Assembly (NCBI GenBank): GCA_010279815.1
Contig: QEOQ01000533.1
Coordinates: 235,606 to 299,605, forward strand
Direction: 5' to 3'
Source of the DNA: Brachionus plicatilis
Lineage: Eukaryota; Rotifera; Eurotatoria; Ploima; Brachionidae
DNA length: 64,000 nt
Positions within the stretch are counted from its first letter, which is position 1. Each line of letters opens with the position of its first letter. Both the position numbers and the translations under genes were made by a program. Below, in pieces: positions 11,148-23,863 of the stretch. The notes below the pieces were generated by a model, which saw only the letters and a program-made list of their open reading frames with translations, searched no databases and was not told the origin of the DNA.

Positions 11148-11975
11148 ATGCAAGCAAATGATTCACGAAGATTTCATCCATATTCGCAGAATCGAGCTAT
11201 TACCAGCTCGAAAGCCAGCTCAAGTCGACCAATTCAGCAGCAAGCATCACCACACAATCCTTTGATTAATAATGAAAACTATGAGCATAGTAATTATTTG
11301 AATTCGACAAAAATTAGTCAAAGTAAATTAAATTTTTAATAAAATTTAAAATTTTTTTTTTTTTTTAATTAAGAAGTAGTTTATCCAACCTTGGCAAAGT
11401 CTAATCAAGAGCGAAGGAGCATTTTAAAGGATAAAACCAACATTTCAGGCAATCAAGCCACATCCAGTACAAGTGAATCAGACAAAAACGAGGGCAAAAA
11501 TTTGAAAATTTGGTCAGTCACCACCAAATCAATGCAGGTATTTTCCAATAGATTTGAAGTACTTGAAAAATATTCCACAATTAAAAAACTGGGTGAAAAC
11601 AGCTTGCCTGGTTCATATCTATTTGAAATAATAGGTAAACTCAAGAAAGAATGTTGAAAATAAAAATTTGGTAACAATTTATTTTAAGGCCAGTTGGACA
11701 GCACAATAAGCAAGGATGAGAGTAATGGAGCTAGAGAATTTTCGTTGAAAGATTCTCAAGGAAGAATACACTGTGTGTTCTATGAAATAGACCGGCAGAT
11801 GGATCGATTTGTGAGAGATAGCTGGATTAGATGCGTTGGAAAGTTTAATTTTAAAAATCGTCTATTTCACTGTTTGTCTGTGCGCTTGGTCAAAAATCAA
11901 AATGAACTCTTTGGCTTTGGTTTTCAAGTGAATCAAACCAGTGCTCATATCAAACTCAAATTTTTTAAGACATAA
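11148..11975 (+). CDS. SPATA22: SPATA22-like meiotic recombination protein
   Basis: Three exons, 11148-11322, 11374-11634 and 11689-11975, with 51- and 54-nt introns (GT..AG), give 240 residues in frame. The N-terminal half is low-complexity (Ser/Gln/Asn-rich). The C-terminal domain, about residues 95-235, is the conserved part: LKIWSVTTKSMQVF, a central CVFYEIDRQMDRF at about 174, and RCVGKFNFKNRLFHCLSVR. These blocks match what I remember of the vertebrate SPATA22 C-terminal RPA2-like domain, which binds MEIOB to form an RPA-like complex on meiotic single-stranded DNA. It is shorter than vertebrate SPATA22 (about 360 residues), losing N-terminal disordered sequence. The gene begins 147 bp after the lipid phosphatase stop; the two have no known functional link. 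The exon 2 acceptor is ambiguous by 3 nt (AAGAAG). Confidence 0.72.
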
Positions 11976-12373
11976 AGTACCGTGTTTTTTTGTTAAGTTG
12001 CGGCTTAGATTTTCGATTTTAATTTTGTAAATTTTTCTCTAAAAAATTTGGTTATTATGTTGTTGTTCCGTTTAAATTATGATAAAAAACTAGCAATTGT
12101 TATTATTAATAACATTTAATTTATTTTTTTTAACTCTAAAATATTAAATAAAAGATAAATTAATAAATATATTTTTTTTCAATTTATAAGACTATTATCT
12201 TGTTCTTGGTTTTTGAACAAAAATTTTGCATTTAATAAGCAAAAAAAAATAATTTAACGTAATTTTGAAAAAAAATTATAGTAAACATATTTAAATTGAA
12301 ATTAATTTTGAATAATAAAGAAAATATTTAACCAACAATTCAATAATTCGAATGTTTTAAATAAATAAGTTAT
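11976..12373. other. Intergenic spacer between convergent genes
   Basis: The spacer between the SPATA22-like gene (+) and the cysteine-rich secreted gene (-). It holds several AATAAA/TTTATT-like strings that could serve as poly(A) signals for either gene. Nothing else is recognised. Confidence 0.5.
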
Positions 12374-12997
12374 TTATCCAGCATCACTTGTACATACTTT
12401 TTGTCCAGGATTGCATGTTCCTGCTGCACATTGAATTGTTTCAGTACAATTACCATCTTTTTCTAACTTGCAAAAATAATTTCCCGTTGAACTTTCATAG
12501 AAATAAACCGAATAAGGAGCTAAACAACTACAAATCCCATCATCACAAGTAATAGAATTAATAATAGTTCCATCTGAAAGATTATAAGGAGTATATACAC
12601 AATCAATTGCTACGTTACATGGACCTCCAAATCCACCAAATACAACTGTTGTTGCTAAAATTGTGACTGCCAACTTTGTTTGATCAATTATGGTTTGGAA
12701 ATTTTGAATGATTGTAGTAACGCTAGCAAGTTGAGGAATGGTTGATGTAGCCTCAGGGCTGGTTGTTGTGGTATTTAGATTTGAACTGGTAGTAAAACAA
12801 GAATCTGGAAATTCTTTAATAATCGCAACTTGAGCATAGAACATAAGCATTATAGTACCTAAACAATATTATATTAATAAAATCCTTTTAATCAATAAAT
12901 ATTTTAATAATTAAATATATTTACCTAGCATCAACAGAATTAATACATTTAAAAACCAAATTGCTGTATAGGAAAGTATGCACAATTTGCTGGACAT
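12374..12997 (-). CDS. Secreted or membrane-anchored cysteine-rich protein (EB/EGF-like)
   Basis: Two exons on the minus strand, 12925-12997 and 12374-12858, join across a 66-nt intron to 185 residues. Residues about 6-33 are a hydrophobic signal peptide or signal anchor (LSYTAIWFLNVLILLML). A Ser/Thr-rich stretch (residues 45-65) may be O-glycosylated. The C-terminal 80 residues hold ten cysteines in a spacing such as GGPC-x5-DC, CDDGICSC, CAAGTCNPGQKVC, resembling EB-module or EGF-like repeats of secreted invertebrate proteins. NxS/T sequons are present. No enzyme motif was found. It is an extracellular protein of unknown function. A second copy of the promoter and exon 1 lies inverted at 22590-23199. 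Confidence 0.75.
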
Positions 12998-13460
12998 TTT
13001 TGAAAATTTTATTTAAAAATCAAAGTATTAAATAATCCTTTATTTATAAGAAAAATTTTCTTATTTTCCTTAATACCTTAAATACACATTGACTTTTTGA
13101 ATTTTATTTTAATAAAACAGTTTCTAAATTAGCTCAAAATCCTGGCGAGTAAGATCATTTGAAAAATGGAAATTTTTTTTCGCTAACAATTGATTTAAAG
13201 TTTATTTTTTTTCCAAAAAAATTCTTTCTTTGCATATTATTAATTAACAAATAAAATAAAGTCAGGTTTGTTTACTGACAATTTAGATCGTTATAGCATG
13301 ATTTTAAAATTAAAGCACTCATTAAATATTTTAGTTTTCATTTAAATTAAAATTAAATAATAAAGGTTTGAATATGTTTAAATACACAACTTTGTCACCA
13401 AATAGAAAAAGAGGTGGTTTTAACCTAAATAAATAACAAAGTAACGATCAAATGTAAATT
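12859..13460 (-). repeat. Source copy of an inverted segmental duplication
   Basis: Intron 1, exon 1 and about 450 bp upstream of the cysteine-rich gene. The same sequence recurs on the plus strand at about 22590-23199 with scattered substitutions and indels. Shared upstream blocks include GTGTATTTAAACATATTC, GTAAACAAACCTGA and AAATCAATTGTTA. Confidence 0.8.
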
Positions 13461-14150
13461 TTAAAATTTTATCCTTTTATCAATTTATTTTACAATTTTT
13501 AAATTAAATTAAAATCATATATTAGTCAGCATTTAAAAATTTTACGATTTTAAATTTAGCTTTATTATGCTGTAATTAACAAAAATTTCATTTAAGACTT
13601 TGATAGAGAGATATCTTGGTTAACTAAAATTGGTATTTTTAGTTTTTTTTTTTAATTCAACATCTAATTGAGTTTATTTTTCAAACTTTTTTTAAACTCA
13701 AATATGCGATGTAAAAAAACAAAAAATTGATAAATATTTCCAGCGGAATAAGACTTGTTCTGAAAATTTTATCATTTTAACCCGCCATTGTATATTGGCT
13801 CATATTTTGTATTAATCAAAAGCCCGTATTATTGACACGAACTCATCAGTATAAATAATGATTCCATTCGGTGTGCTCAAAGAGATATTTTAGTTATTAC
13901 ATTAACTTTATAAATTGATAGAGCTCAGCAATTATTTAATAAACTATTTAAAAGTATCCTTATTTTTATCATTCATTAACCCGCCTCACATCTTGGTAGC
14001 AGTGATAGGTAATAATGTCCACAATGAGTTTCTTTTCATTATTAACTTCCATAGAATATTGCGAAAGTTTGCCCGTTCAGGCACTTGTTCACATGGTAAA
14101 AGCTCAGTACCACTTGAAAAACCGATTTTCACTACCTTGATGAAAATAGA
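13461..14150. other. AT-rich intergenic DNA
   Basis: No supported gene. An open stretch at 13915-14157 has no family features and lies just before the gag relic, so it may be its decayed leader. Confidence 0.4.
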
Positions 14151-14154
14151 ACAT

Positions 14155-15115
14155 TAGTAAATTGTTCTGAAGTAGAACAAGCTGATTTTTTGGAAAAAAC
14201 AACCGCTACAGAGGCTCCTACGAAACTTTTAATAAGTCTTCTGAACCAAAGAGGAGTACTTTTAGCAAAGAAAAAGGAACAGTCAGAAACAAATAAGTGC
14301 AATAATTCAACACCCCAATCAAGCTAATCATTTAAGACGGAAGGTGCTCATCAACAACAGCAAATAATTGAACAAGATATGTCGCCAGCAAAAAATAGGG
14401 TTTTCAATAGATGACCACGGTTTAAGATGGATAATATCCCAAAACTATATGGTAACGACAAGGATAAAATTGAAGAATGGGTCTACCTTGATGAAACAGA
14501 GGCGGAAGACCAGGGAATTGATAAAAATAGATATGTTACTGCAGTTAACAAATTCATTAGAGGAAATGCTTTGAAATTGATCAGAAATCTGAAGTAAAAG
14601 AAAGAAAACCTGACATGGGTTGAGTCGAAATCTCACCCGCTGGCAAATTATAAGCCAGACGATGTCCAAAGAACTTTAAGGTCCAAATTAAAGGCAATCA
14701 AATTGGACGTGAATTATTAGGAAAATGTTCTGAAATTCCAGCAAATAGCCAACATAATCAAAAATAGATGAATTCGAGTTGGGATTGGTGTTTTTTGGCG
14801 AGGTTGACCCTCGCGTTTGAGTTGGTAAGCAAAAATTTCAAAACGCTTGACGATGCTATAACGTAACTAGGATATTCAGTTAGAGTACATGGAATGTTAA
14901 TAAGCCAGTGCCCGTTTATTATTCTAGAAACAATTATGAGAAGCGCTTAAAATCATTCTATAACTTAAGAGAGAAACAAGTTGAAAGAGGAAAATTTGCG
15001 AATAATAAAACAGACGAAAAAAGAAGAATCGTTGTCTGTAAAATTTACCTGAAAACTTTCAATAAAATCTAAAAGGACCAAAAATAGACCAAACAGGAAT
15101 AAAGAATTGACAATG
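14155..15115 (+). pseudogene. Ty3/gypsy-like gag relic
   Basis: Successive broken plus-strand frames resemble an LTR-retrotransposon gag. A Gln/Glu-rich N-terminal part at 14155-14340 is followed by a capsid-like block near 14420-14720 with the usual order: a short motif naming a target to be wrapped (KLYGNDKDKIEEWV), an FIRGNALKLIRN block, and a later KLKAIKLD block. After about 14900 comes a basic tail that could be the end of gag. Multiple stops interrupt it. No protease, reverse transcriptase or LTR was found nearby, so this is an isolated fragment. Confidence 0.5.
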
Positions 15116-16286
15116 ATTGAATTTAAAATTTAAAATTTGAACCCTAACTTCACAAACATTAAATATGATAGAAATTTTAAATATCTAAAAATTGAATTAT
15201 AAAAGTATTCGTCTTTCAAGAATCTCAACAATTATCCCTTTTTTGCTAAAATGAGAATTAATATTGAATAAAAGAATAAAAATTTATTCAATATAGGTTA
15301 ATGTTTATATTAAATTGATCTTAAAACTATTTCTTTAGGAGATGGCTACAATTAAAAATGAAGAAATACTTTGGTTGGTTGAAGAAACGTTTAAAATATT
15401 TATTTATTATTTCGATCATTTCTGATATTAAATTTTTGAGTTATTTTTTTTTCACTTATTTTATTATCAAATGCTTCTAATGTCCCATAGTTGACAATTT
15501 TTTTTTTTTAATTTGTACTGTGATTTAAACTTTTACACCAAACTGCTTATTTTAAATTTAAAACAAAATATTAAAAAGATATTATAAAAAATATTTATAA
15601 ATCTTAATATGAAAATATCAGGATCAGTCAAAATCGAACAAAGACTAGCCATGAATTTAAACTTAAATAAATTCTAATCCATTTTTGGTTAAAATTAGTT
15701 TAGAAAAATAAAGTAACTAATTTTGGTTCAGAAGCTCAAAATTCAAAATTTTCCATTTTGTTTCAATAAGTACTTAAATTAAATTTTTGAGTTTTTAAGG
15801 TTGTTATTTTTTTCAAATTTCAAATCTTAAGATTAATTGAAACAAAAATAATTTTTTTTACAAAGTGGAAATATTCAAGCTATAATATAAAGGTTTCATT
15901 AAATAGCCCAAAATTAAACTAAACAATCCTTATATTTTATAAAAAAAATCGAAAGAAATAAAAAAGTTTCATTTAAATTGAGAGTCAATTTTATTTTAAA
16001 GGAAACTTATTTCTTTTATAATATTTTTAATTTTAACTTTAAAATTGTTTATTAAATAAATAAATTTTTTAAAAATCATGCTATGAAATCCGCTAAAATA
16101 ATTTAGTTCAAAAAAATTACATAACCAAGATTAAAATCAATAATTTAGAAATAATGTCTTATACAACAGATTTCTAGGCTATGTTGCCAAGGTTCGACCT
16201 TCATTTATGCTAAATAATTTTATCATAATTATTTAATAGCTATTTTTTTTTAAACAAGTAAAATTAATTTCTTTTCTAGTTTTAAA
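15116..16286. other. Intergenic DNA upstream of CFAP36
   Basis: AT-rich sequence with no ORF or terminal repeat that I can support. A pyrimidine run and CTAG just before 16280 could serve as a trans- or cis-splice acceptor for the CFAP36 transcript, but this is not demonstrable here. Confidence 0.4.
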
Positions 16287-19200
16287 ATGAACTCGAGATC
16301 TAAAAAAAACATTAGAGATAGCAGCGATGAAGACGACGAATGGCTCTTTGACAGCATTCTCGGCTATTTGTCCAGTCCCATCTGGTCAATTCCCATTCAG
16401 CATTTTCTCGAAACAAATTCTTCGAGTATTTTTTTAATTAAAAAAAAAGTAAAAATTTAAATTTTAAATTTTTTTAAGTATTCAGCCCAAATGATTCTTG
16501 GTCCGGTGGAACATTGATGGACGATGATGATGATGAAAATCTAGAAAAGGTTCCAACCGAATTTATCGATGTGCACTTGAAATACAAAGACTTGGTCGAC
16601 ACTCTGATCAATACATTTTTGCTAGACATTGGTGTTTCTTATAGTCAATTCCTAAAAGCTTGCAAACGAACCAGTAGCTTAAATCAAAACTCATCCTTTT
16701 TGGTATTAATTTTTAATTGTATCAATTGTCTATTCCTTCATGTAAACTCTGGTCCATCTCTTTAATGAAAAATTCTGTAAAAATTTTGCACTATTTTACT
16801 TTCAAATTTTCTTCATAAAGAATTTATATAAAAATATTCCAATTTAGAATTTCTTATTTAATTTTTCGCAATTCTTAATTTAAAATTACTTTTGAAATGA
16901 ATCAATCTAAACATTTTAGATGTATTTTAGTTACAATTAAGCAATTTCAAATTAAGAATTGTCATTTAGTTTGAAATTTTCAGTACTTTTTTGGATTTTT
17001 ATTTTTTGGCGAAAGTAATATCTTTTCCTCTTGTTTGTAATCTTTGTAAGAACAAGTTACGCATCTTTTTTAACTCAGTTTGATCTTTTGGTGGTGGAAT
17101 TATTTTTGGCAAAATTTTTTGCTTTTTTTTTTATTAGAAGAGACCATGTTTTGTTTTATATCTAATATTTTTTTTACAGGTTAAGTGTCTAATTCTTCGA
17201 CTGATGAACAACTGATGGTTTTTAAAATTTAAATTTCTAAATGAAGTCTTTGTGAATTAAATTTTAATTAATCTTGATAAAAAAATTTTTTTTAATGTTT
17301 CAATGTAATGAGTCAAATATGGATATATAAAAATTATAAATATTTATTTATAAAATATCTCAAAATCTTAAGATCATGGACAAAAGCTAGACACATTTTT
17401 GGAAAGCTCTTGAAATTCTCTACAAAAATCATTTTAAAAATTAAAAAATAAAAAAATTGGGATCAGAATTTTAGTAGGATCCAAGAAAAAGAGTTATTAA
17501 AATTTGGATATTTATCTGAAAATCAATAATTCTTTAAAAATTTTATTATTTTAATTAAGTGAAATCAAAACTTATAAATATAAATTTTATAATTTTGCAC
17601 TTAAAAAGCTAAAATAAATTTTTAAGTAAAAAATATCTCAAATTCTGTTTCGCCCTTATTAGAGATACCAGCCAAAACATTGTTATCAATCGCTGATGTT
17701 TTGAAAGTCTGTAAGATTGGGACTTTTCTAATCTAAATCCTTATTTTAACTCTTTAATTTTTTAATAAAAAAAAATTTGTTTAAGCTAATCTGTAATCAT
17801 TCTGCCTACGATTTTTACTAAAGCTTGGTTTAAATTCAACAAAATCATTAAAATGACAGGGCAGCATCAAAAAATTTAAAAAATTTATCAAATAAAGATT
17901 AGTAAATAAAAATGCTAATGTTAGAAAAAAAAATAGTCGGAATTTTACTTTTTTAACTGGATTTTACCAAAATTTAAGAAGAATTACATAAGTTGGTTAC
18001 TATGATCGTCGATCCTGACAAACAATAACTTATAAGTTATTTATCTTGATATTTTAATTAAATTAATTTAAAGTGTCATCGTTATTGTAATGACAATTCT
18101 CTACAATCTTTATTACTTTCAATGTTTAAATTGATATTACAGTATTGATTTGACTTGATGTTTTTGGTAATTTTTTTCGGAATAATTATTTAAACTTACG
18201 TAAAAAAGTAGTAATTTATGTAATTTTACGTAAATTTGCTTTTGTAAATTAACGAAATTTGTCAGATAAATTCGAAAATTTACGTAAAAATACCTTAATA
18301 TCTACTTTTTTACGCTGACCTTAACGGAGTAAAAATTATCGTTTTTTTATTATTTTCGAAGAATTTTGGAATTTTTTCAATTTTGTTGAATAAAGTTGTT
18401 ATTTTTCTGTTATTTACAAATTTGCAAAGGTTATTTACGAAAAGAAATTTACGAAATTTATCAAAAAATTCGAAAATTTATTTTTCTGTTTAACATAAAA
18501 TTACATAGAATTTTACATAAAATTACGTAATTTTTCGTAAATTCGCATTTTTCTTCAGCAAAAAATATTAAAAAAGCTGAAAATAAGTAAAAAAAAAAGT
18601 TAAGCTTAAACCTAATTAAAATTTGATTATTTTCAAAAAAAAATTGTTTAATTAATTTATTTTTTTAATTGTTAGAAAATTTTTAATCATTTATATTTTA
18701 TTTTTATATGTCTTTTTTTTTGCGAGGAAGCTCTATCAGTTGTTTTACTTTTTTTTTACTTATTTTCACCTTTTTTACTATTTTTGCTGAAGAAAAATGC
18801 GAATTTAAGAAAAATTACATAATTTTACGTAAAATTGTTTAATAGAAAAATAAATTTTCGAATTTTTCTGATAAATTTCGTAAATTTACTTAAGAAAATT
18901 TTCGTAAAATTAAATAAATTACTAATTTTTTACTTAAATTTTCATAATTTTCCGTAAAAATTCCCAAAAACATCATGTCAAATCAATACTATATTTTTGA
19001 TTTCTGATTGACATTTTTTAATTATTACTTTTACTATAAAAATGTAAAATTTTATTTCCACAAACAATAAAAAACATTTACCTAAGCCTATTGTTGTTTT
19101 AATTATATGTGTAGTTTCATTATTTAAAAAAATAAAATTAAAAAACTAATAAACTGAGTTTTATTAACTCAGCCTCATCCGAGGGTTAACAAGAATTTTA

Positions 19201-20301
19201 AAAAATATAAAAATATAAAAAAATTTTCGTCAGTTTTGATATAAGAGTAGATCTAAGTAAAATTACAAAATTTATTTTTTGTTAACTAATAAAAAAATTA
19301 GAAATTAAATAATTAAATTTTTTTGAAGAGAAGACAAAAATAAAATTTTATTTAAAAAATTATTTTTTCATTAGACAATTAAAAATAATAAAAAAATGTC
19401 GAAAAATAATTTATTTGTTTGTTTTTTAAAGGAATTGTTTGAGCAAATTTGGTCTGCTGAAAATTTCAGGATGTTCAAATCGCTGATGGTACGCAAAAAC
19501 ATCGAGCTAGAACTTCAGGCATTGATTCTTCTGCAATATCAATTGGGAATTATCAAATCCGGCAGTGGCGAAGCCAAAAGTGACGAAGACAAAATTATGG
19601 AATTGGTTATCAAAAAATCAGCTGATGAATACGACAGCAAGGTGAACAGTCGAAATAAGACAAAAAACTACCATCATGAAATGCAACCAGAAGATTATGA
19701 CATAGCCAAGAAACTGGTCAAATCAAACGAACTGGTAGATGTGCTGAATGACGAGCTTGATCATCAAGAGCATTTGAACAGAAAAATTTTGAAAGAAAAT
19801 TTGAAAAATCCGTCTAGTGACCGTCCGGTCTCAGCTAGAAAATCGCGTCTTGAAGACCAGATAAAATCTATGAAAATAGATGGTTCAAATGATGCTGAAA
19901 AATCCAGAATGGTAAATGACATGGCCCAGACTGTCTTGGAAGTAGAAAGAAAAAGATTAGAAAAATAAATAAATTTTTACTTTTTTTTCAAGAAATCGGG
20001 TGGAAACCTGAGCCAAAGTGAAATTGAGAGAAGGGCAGATTTTATGCGAAGGCAGAGAGATATTTTGGCCGAAAAAAAGAGAGTCGAAAGACAAAAACAA
20101 ATTGATGAGTTGGTCAGAGAATCGAGAAGGACAGGTGACCGACCAATGTCGTCAAGAGCAGCTAGAAGCGTTTTATCTGGTGCAGATCCAGCCGATATTA
20201 ACCACTCTTCGTCGAGTTCTGATGAACAACGAAAAAAAATCGAAGCTAGAAAAGCTCTAGCCGAAACCTTACGAAAAGAAGTTGTTAATAAAAAAAATTA
20301 G
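16287..20301 (+). CDS. CFAP36: Cilia- and flagella-associated protein 36 (BART domain)
   Basis: Four exons, 16287-16425, 16479-16702, 19432-19941 and 19993-20301, keep frame and give 393 residues. Introns are 53, 2729 and 51 nt. Exons 1-3 encode the BART domain (about residues 15-145) that in the human protein binds ARL3-type GTPases: WLFDSILGYLSSPIWSIPI, then FIDVHLKYKDLVDTLINTF, then FRMFKSLMVRKNIELELQA. The middle is charged and variable. The C-terminus has the family's coiled-coil block FMRRQRDILAEKK and ends with LRKEVVNKKN, close to the human ending. It acts in cilia and flagella. The large intron 2 hosts a Tc1-like element (18140-18991). The exon 3 donor was chosen at GAA|GTAGAAAG because it keeps frame with exon 4. 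An AATAAA lies at 20351-20356. Confidence 0.9.
18140..18991. mobile_element. Tc1-type TIR element in CFAP36 intron 2
   Basis: Ends are CAGTATTGATTTGACTTG and, inverted at the other side, CAAGTCAAATC-type sequence with mismatches (GTCAAATCAATACT). TA flanks both ends. Dense TTTTACGTAA/AATTTACG motifs lie just inside both ends, as in the other elements here. The size is 852 bp and no transposase motif was found, so it is probably non-autonomous. Confidence 0.7.
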
Positions 20302-20809
20302 GCGAATATTTTTATTAGAGAAAACATTTTTTAAATATTTTATATATTTTAATAAACTTAAGTGATTTTATGATGATTTTTTTTTCAACTTTTTAAATTA
20401 AGAATTTTCATGTCCCTTATTAATTCTATTCTACAAATATATTTGAAGTCACCTGTCATCTGCTTTATTAATTTTAACAAATTTTCCAAGGTTTGATCAA
20501 AAATCGAGCCACGGCTTAAATTTGCATGATTACTCGGAAAAAAAATGCTGAAAAGAACTTAAAGGGTAAACTTAAAGGGCTTTGATAGTCTCTCACTTGG
20601 AACGGCGAAAAATTTACGTGGACGCGACCATGATTGCATGAATATTGAAAAATTCTAATTTTAATTTTGACTTGATTTGTAAGTAAAAGCCAATTTAAAT
20701 TCAAGTCAAATGAATTCTCTTATTTTTTTAAATTTTCATGTTAGTAACTTCAATTTATAAAACTTTAAAAATGTTTTTATTCTCCGACTTTTGCACAAGT
20801 CTAATATTA
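20302..20809. other. Spacer after CFAP36
   Basis: Holds the CFAP36 poly(A) signal region and AT-rich DNA. No gene was recognised. Confidence 0.4.
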
Positions 20810-20861
20810 ACTTGTGACAACTTAAAATCGAGACGAACTTTAAGTATGATTTTCAATGCTA

Positions 20862-21747
20862 CAGTACCGCTACGAAAAACTGTTTTTACGTGAAATTACG
20901 TGAAATTACGTAATTTTACGTAATTTCCGGTAATTTTACGTAAAATTACCAAAGTAAAAAAAAGTAATTTTACCGGATTTTACGTAATTTTACGTAAAAT
21001 TACCGGAAATTACGTAATTTTAAACTCAAGTCAAAGTCAGACTTTGACTTTGACTTTTAACGATTCTGACTTTAAAGTTTGACTTTTGACCAACTCTGGT
21101 TTTCATTCATTGTAAATAAAGTTTGTTCTAAAGTGGACGGTTTGATGACTTTATCTCATTCAAGAGCTTATATTAGTCAATATTAAATTATATTTTTACT
21201 TTACTCGAGAAACAAAAAACGTCGAACAAAACGTCAAAAAATACGTGATTGTTTTCATGAGCATTTACACCATAAAAAACATTTTTGTTTTTGCATTTTT
21301 GTTTATTGTTTATAATAGGCTTTTTTAAAATTTGTACAAAATTTACTTTTTTTTACTTTTTTTTACTAAAAATTACAAAAATTTACCATTATTAAATAAA
21401 ATTTCACGTAAAATTACGTGAAAAAAAGTAATTTTTTTTTTTTCGCATTCAGGACCAAAAAATTTCAAAAAAGTCAAAAAATGCCAAAATTCTCAAAAAA
21501 AGAAGTATTTTTTGGAATTTTACTTTTTACGTAAAATTACGTAATTTCCGGTAAAATTACTTTTTTTTACTTTGGTAATTTTACGTAATTTTACGTGAAA
21601 TTACCGGAAATTACGTAAAATTACGTAATTTCACGTAAAATTACTTTTTTTTACTTTGGTAATTTTACGTAATTTTACGTGAAATTACCGGAAATTACGT
21701 AAAATTACGTAATTTCACGTAAAAACAGTTTTTCGTAGCAGTACTGT
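20862..21747. mobile_element. Tc1-type element of the CAGTAC(T/C)GCTACGA family, nested
   Basis: Complementary ends CAGTACCGCTACGAAAAACTG (written here as CAGTACCGCTACG plus AAAAACTG) and the matching inverted right end, with TA on both sides. Inside both ends are long arrays of TTACGTAATTT, TTACGTGAAATT and TACCGGAAATTACG units. The 886-bp copy has no catalytic motif that I could read. A block TCAAAAAATGCCAAAATTC is shared with the related copy at 62607-63550. Confidence 0.8.
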
Positions 21748-21839
21748 ATTTTAATTTTTTTTAAAATCTTTTTCCATATTCTTGTAGTAAATTTAATTTT
21801 AAATACAATATAAAAAAAAATAATCCAAATTGAATTAAA

Positions 21840-22443
21840 AATTACCAAAATAAATTCATCTAAAGAAGAGGCCCTAAGAATTCGCGTGTATGCGTTTTTT
21901 AACGAAAATAAATCACTTGGAAAGATATTCACTGTGAGGCATTTTATGGCATAAAAAATTCCAAAAGGTCCTGTTTACCGAATATTAAAACGTAGTGAAT
22001 ATTTTTCACCAGAAAGGAAGCAATGATCAGGTCAAACACCGAAAAAAATGACTAAAGTACAACTCAACAAGCCAAAAAAGGCTTTTGATCACAAAGACAA
22101 CATCAATCAGCGTCAAGCAGCCAAAAAGTTTGATATAGGCCAGCAAATGTTGTATTTGCTTATAACACCTAGAAAAAAGATGAAAATCCCTGACCGAACC
22201 GAAACGCAAAAAAAAGTAGCTGGAGTTAAATGTAGAAATTTGTATTTAAATAATCCAAATATTTCCTGGATTTTAGACGATGAATCCTACTTCACTCTCA
22301 GTCATGGTAAAATCAATGTTAATGATATATTTTACTCAAGTAACATTGCTGCAACACCAGCAAGTACAAAATATACCCCAGTTAAGAAATTTGAGCAGAA
22401 ATTACTTGTTTGGTTGATCATTTCTGAGAGGGGTATATATTAG
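21840..22443 (+). pseudogene. Tc1/mariner transposase relic (copy A)
   Basis: A broken coding region. An N-terminal paired-type helix-turn-helix part lies near 21850-22160 (KEEALRIRVYAFFNENKSLG, a stop at about 21950, then RHFMA and GPVYRILKRS). After an ATG-led frame from 22048 it continues with IPDRTETQKKVAG, then SWILDDESYFTLSH, which holds the first catalytic Asp, and KFEQKLLVWLIISERG. It ends at a stop at 22441-22443, before the second and third catalytic acids, so about half the catalytic domain is missing. Copy B at 27225-27830 retains that missing half. Confidence 0.75.
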
Positions 22444-22589
22444 ATCTTATTGAGTCTTCAAAAAAGTATTTAAAAAGAACAGGTCAATAAAAAATAAGAA
22501 ATGTCGTTTTATTTTGATAAATATTAAAGGAGTTATGACCTTTTAAAGTTCGTCTCGATTTTATGTTGTCACCCGTTAAAAAGCATTTT

Positions 22590-23199
22590 TTTTTTGAAAT
22601 TACAACTTTGATTTGAAAATTGCAATTGATCTTGAATATTGTTTTAAACCACCTTTTTCTCTATGATGACAAAGTAGTGTATTTAAACATATTCAAACCT
22701 TTTTAATCTACTATTTAAATGAAAAATAAGATATTTTTTTTGTCAAAATAATTCAAAATTATGCTTTAACGATTGAAATGATCAGTAAACAAACCTGATT
22801 TTTTTTGTTGATTTAAAATATGCAAAAAAGAATTTTTGTTGGAAAAAATTTACTTTAAATCAATTGTTAATAAGCAAAGTATTTTAATCAAATTTAGAAA
22901 CTGTTTTTTAAAAAAAAAAATTTCAAAAAATCAATATGTATGTGTATTTAAGATAAGTCTAAAATAAGTAAATATTCATATCTTAAAAATTGTATTTTTT
23001 TCTTATAAATAAGGAATTATTTATCACTTTGATTTTTAAATAAAATTTTCAAAAATGTCCAGCAAATTGTGCATAATTTCTTATACAGCAATTTGGTTTT
23101 TAAATGTATTAATTCTGTTGATGCTAGGTTAATATATTTAATTATTTAAATTTTAATTAATTAAAAGAATTATTTTTATATAATATTGTTTAGGTACTA
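22590..23199 (+). pseudogene. Duplicated promoter and exon 1 of the cysteine-rich gene
   Basis: An inverted duplicate of 12859-13460. Exon 1 at 23055-23127 still encodes an open hydrophobic leader nearly identical to the source gene (one Leu to Ile change), followed by a GT donor and an intron with an intact TTTAG acceptor at 23189-23193. Exon 2 stops after six bases because a Tc1 element begins at 23200, immediately after a TA. The rest of exon 2 is not found downstream. This gene copy is broken, although its 5' part could still be transcribed. Confidence 0.8.
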
Positions 23200-23863
23200 C
23201 AGTATGCTGCAAAAGTTTAGAAATTGATTATTTTATTTATCTTTACTTGTTTATTTGTTGTATTTTAATAAAAATTGAGTGCAAAAAAAAAAATTAAAGC
23301 ACTAATTTGTAGATTTTTTTTTCTCTACAATTTGATATATGACACTCGGCATAAAAATATAATCAACTTTTTAATATTAATAATAAAAAACTTCCTCTAA
23401 AAAATAAAAAATAAAAATCGGTGCAAAAGTTTAGAAATTCGGTTAATCCAAAAGTTTTAGCAACCATTGCTACCTTTTTTCACACCTTTATGATTAATTC
23501 TTAAATAACTTCTAATTTTGAGTAAATTTTGCTCTTTAACTGTTCAATTTAAAAACTTTCCAACTCCTCACTTGGTCTCTAAATAACATTACCAAAAAAT
23601 CTTTAATTTGGCAAAAATTGGGTGAAAAAATGTGTCTAGCCCACAAAAATAGTAGATTGTGGGTCTGCTAAAAATTTGAGATAAAAAGGAAAACGAAAAA
23701 GCAAAGTTGTTAGGTGTATCTCCAAAATGTGTCTCTTCAACTAAAAAACGATATGAAGAGACTGGTTCTGTCCCTTATCGAAGCCGTTCTGGTAGACCTT
23801 GGAAGCTAACTTTAAGGGATGAAAATTACATTTTTAGATAGATTAGAAAATATCCTACATCTA

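Larger units (their letters stand above)
20810..22576 (+). mobile_element. Tc1/mariner element, copy A, with nested insertion
   Basis: Left end ACTTGTGACAACTTAAAATC and right end (inverted) ACGGGTGACAACATAAAATC, each next to TA (20808-20809, 22577-22578), with AATCGAGACGAACTTT shared just inside. The element encodes the relic transposase at about 21840-22443. A different Tc1-type element (20862-21747) is inserted between the left end and the transposase. A second copy of this family, truncated at its left, ends at 27941. Confidence 0.8.

Noticed and set aside
20862..21747. Satellite array of ACGTAA units
   Set aside because: The units are confined within a TA-flanked inverted-repeat element, so they are parts of a transposon rather than an independent satellite.
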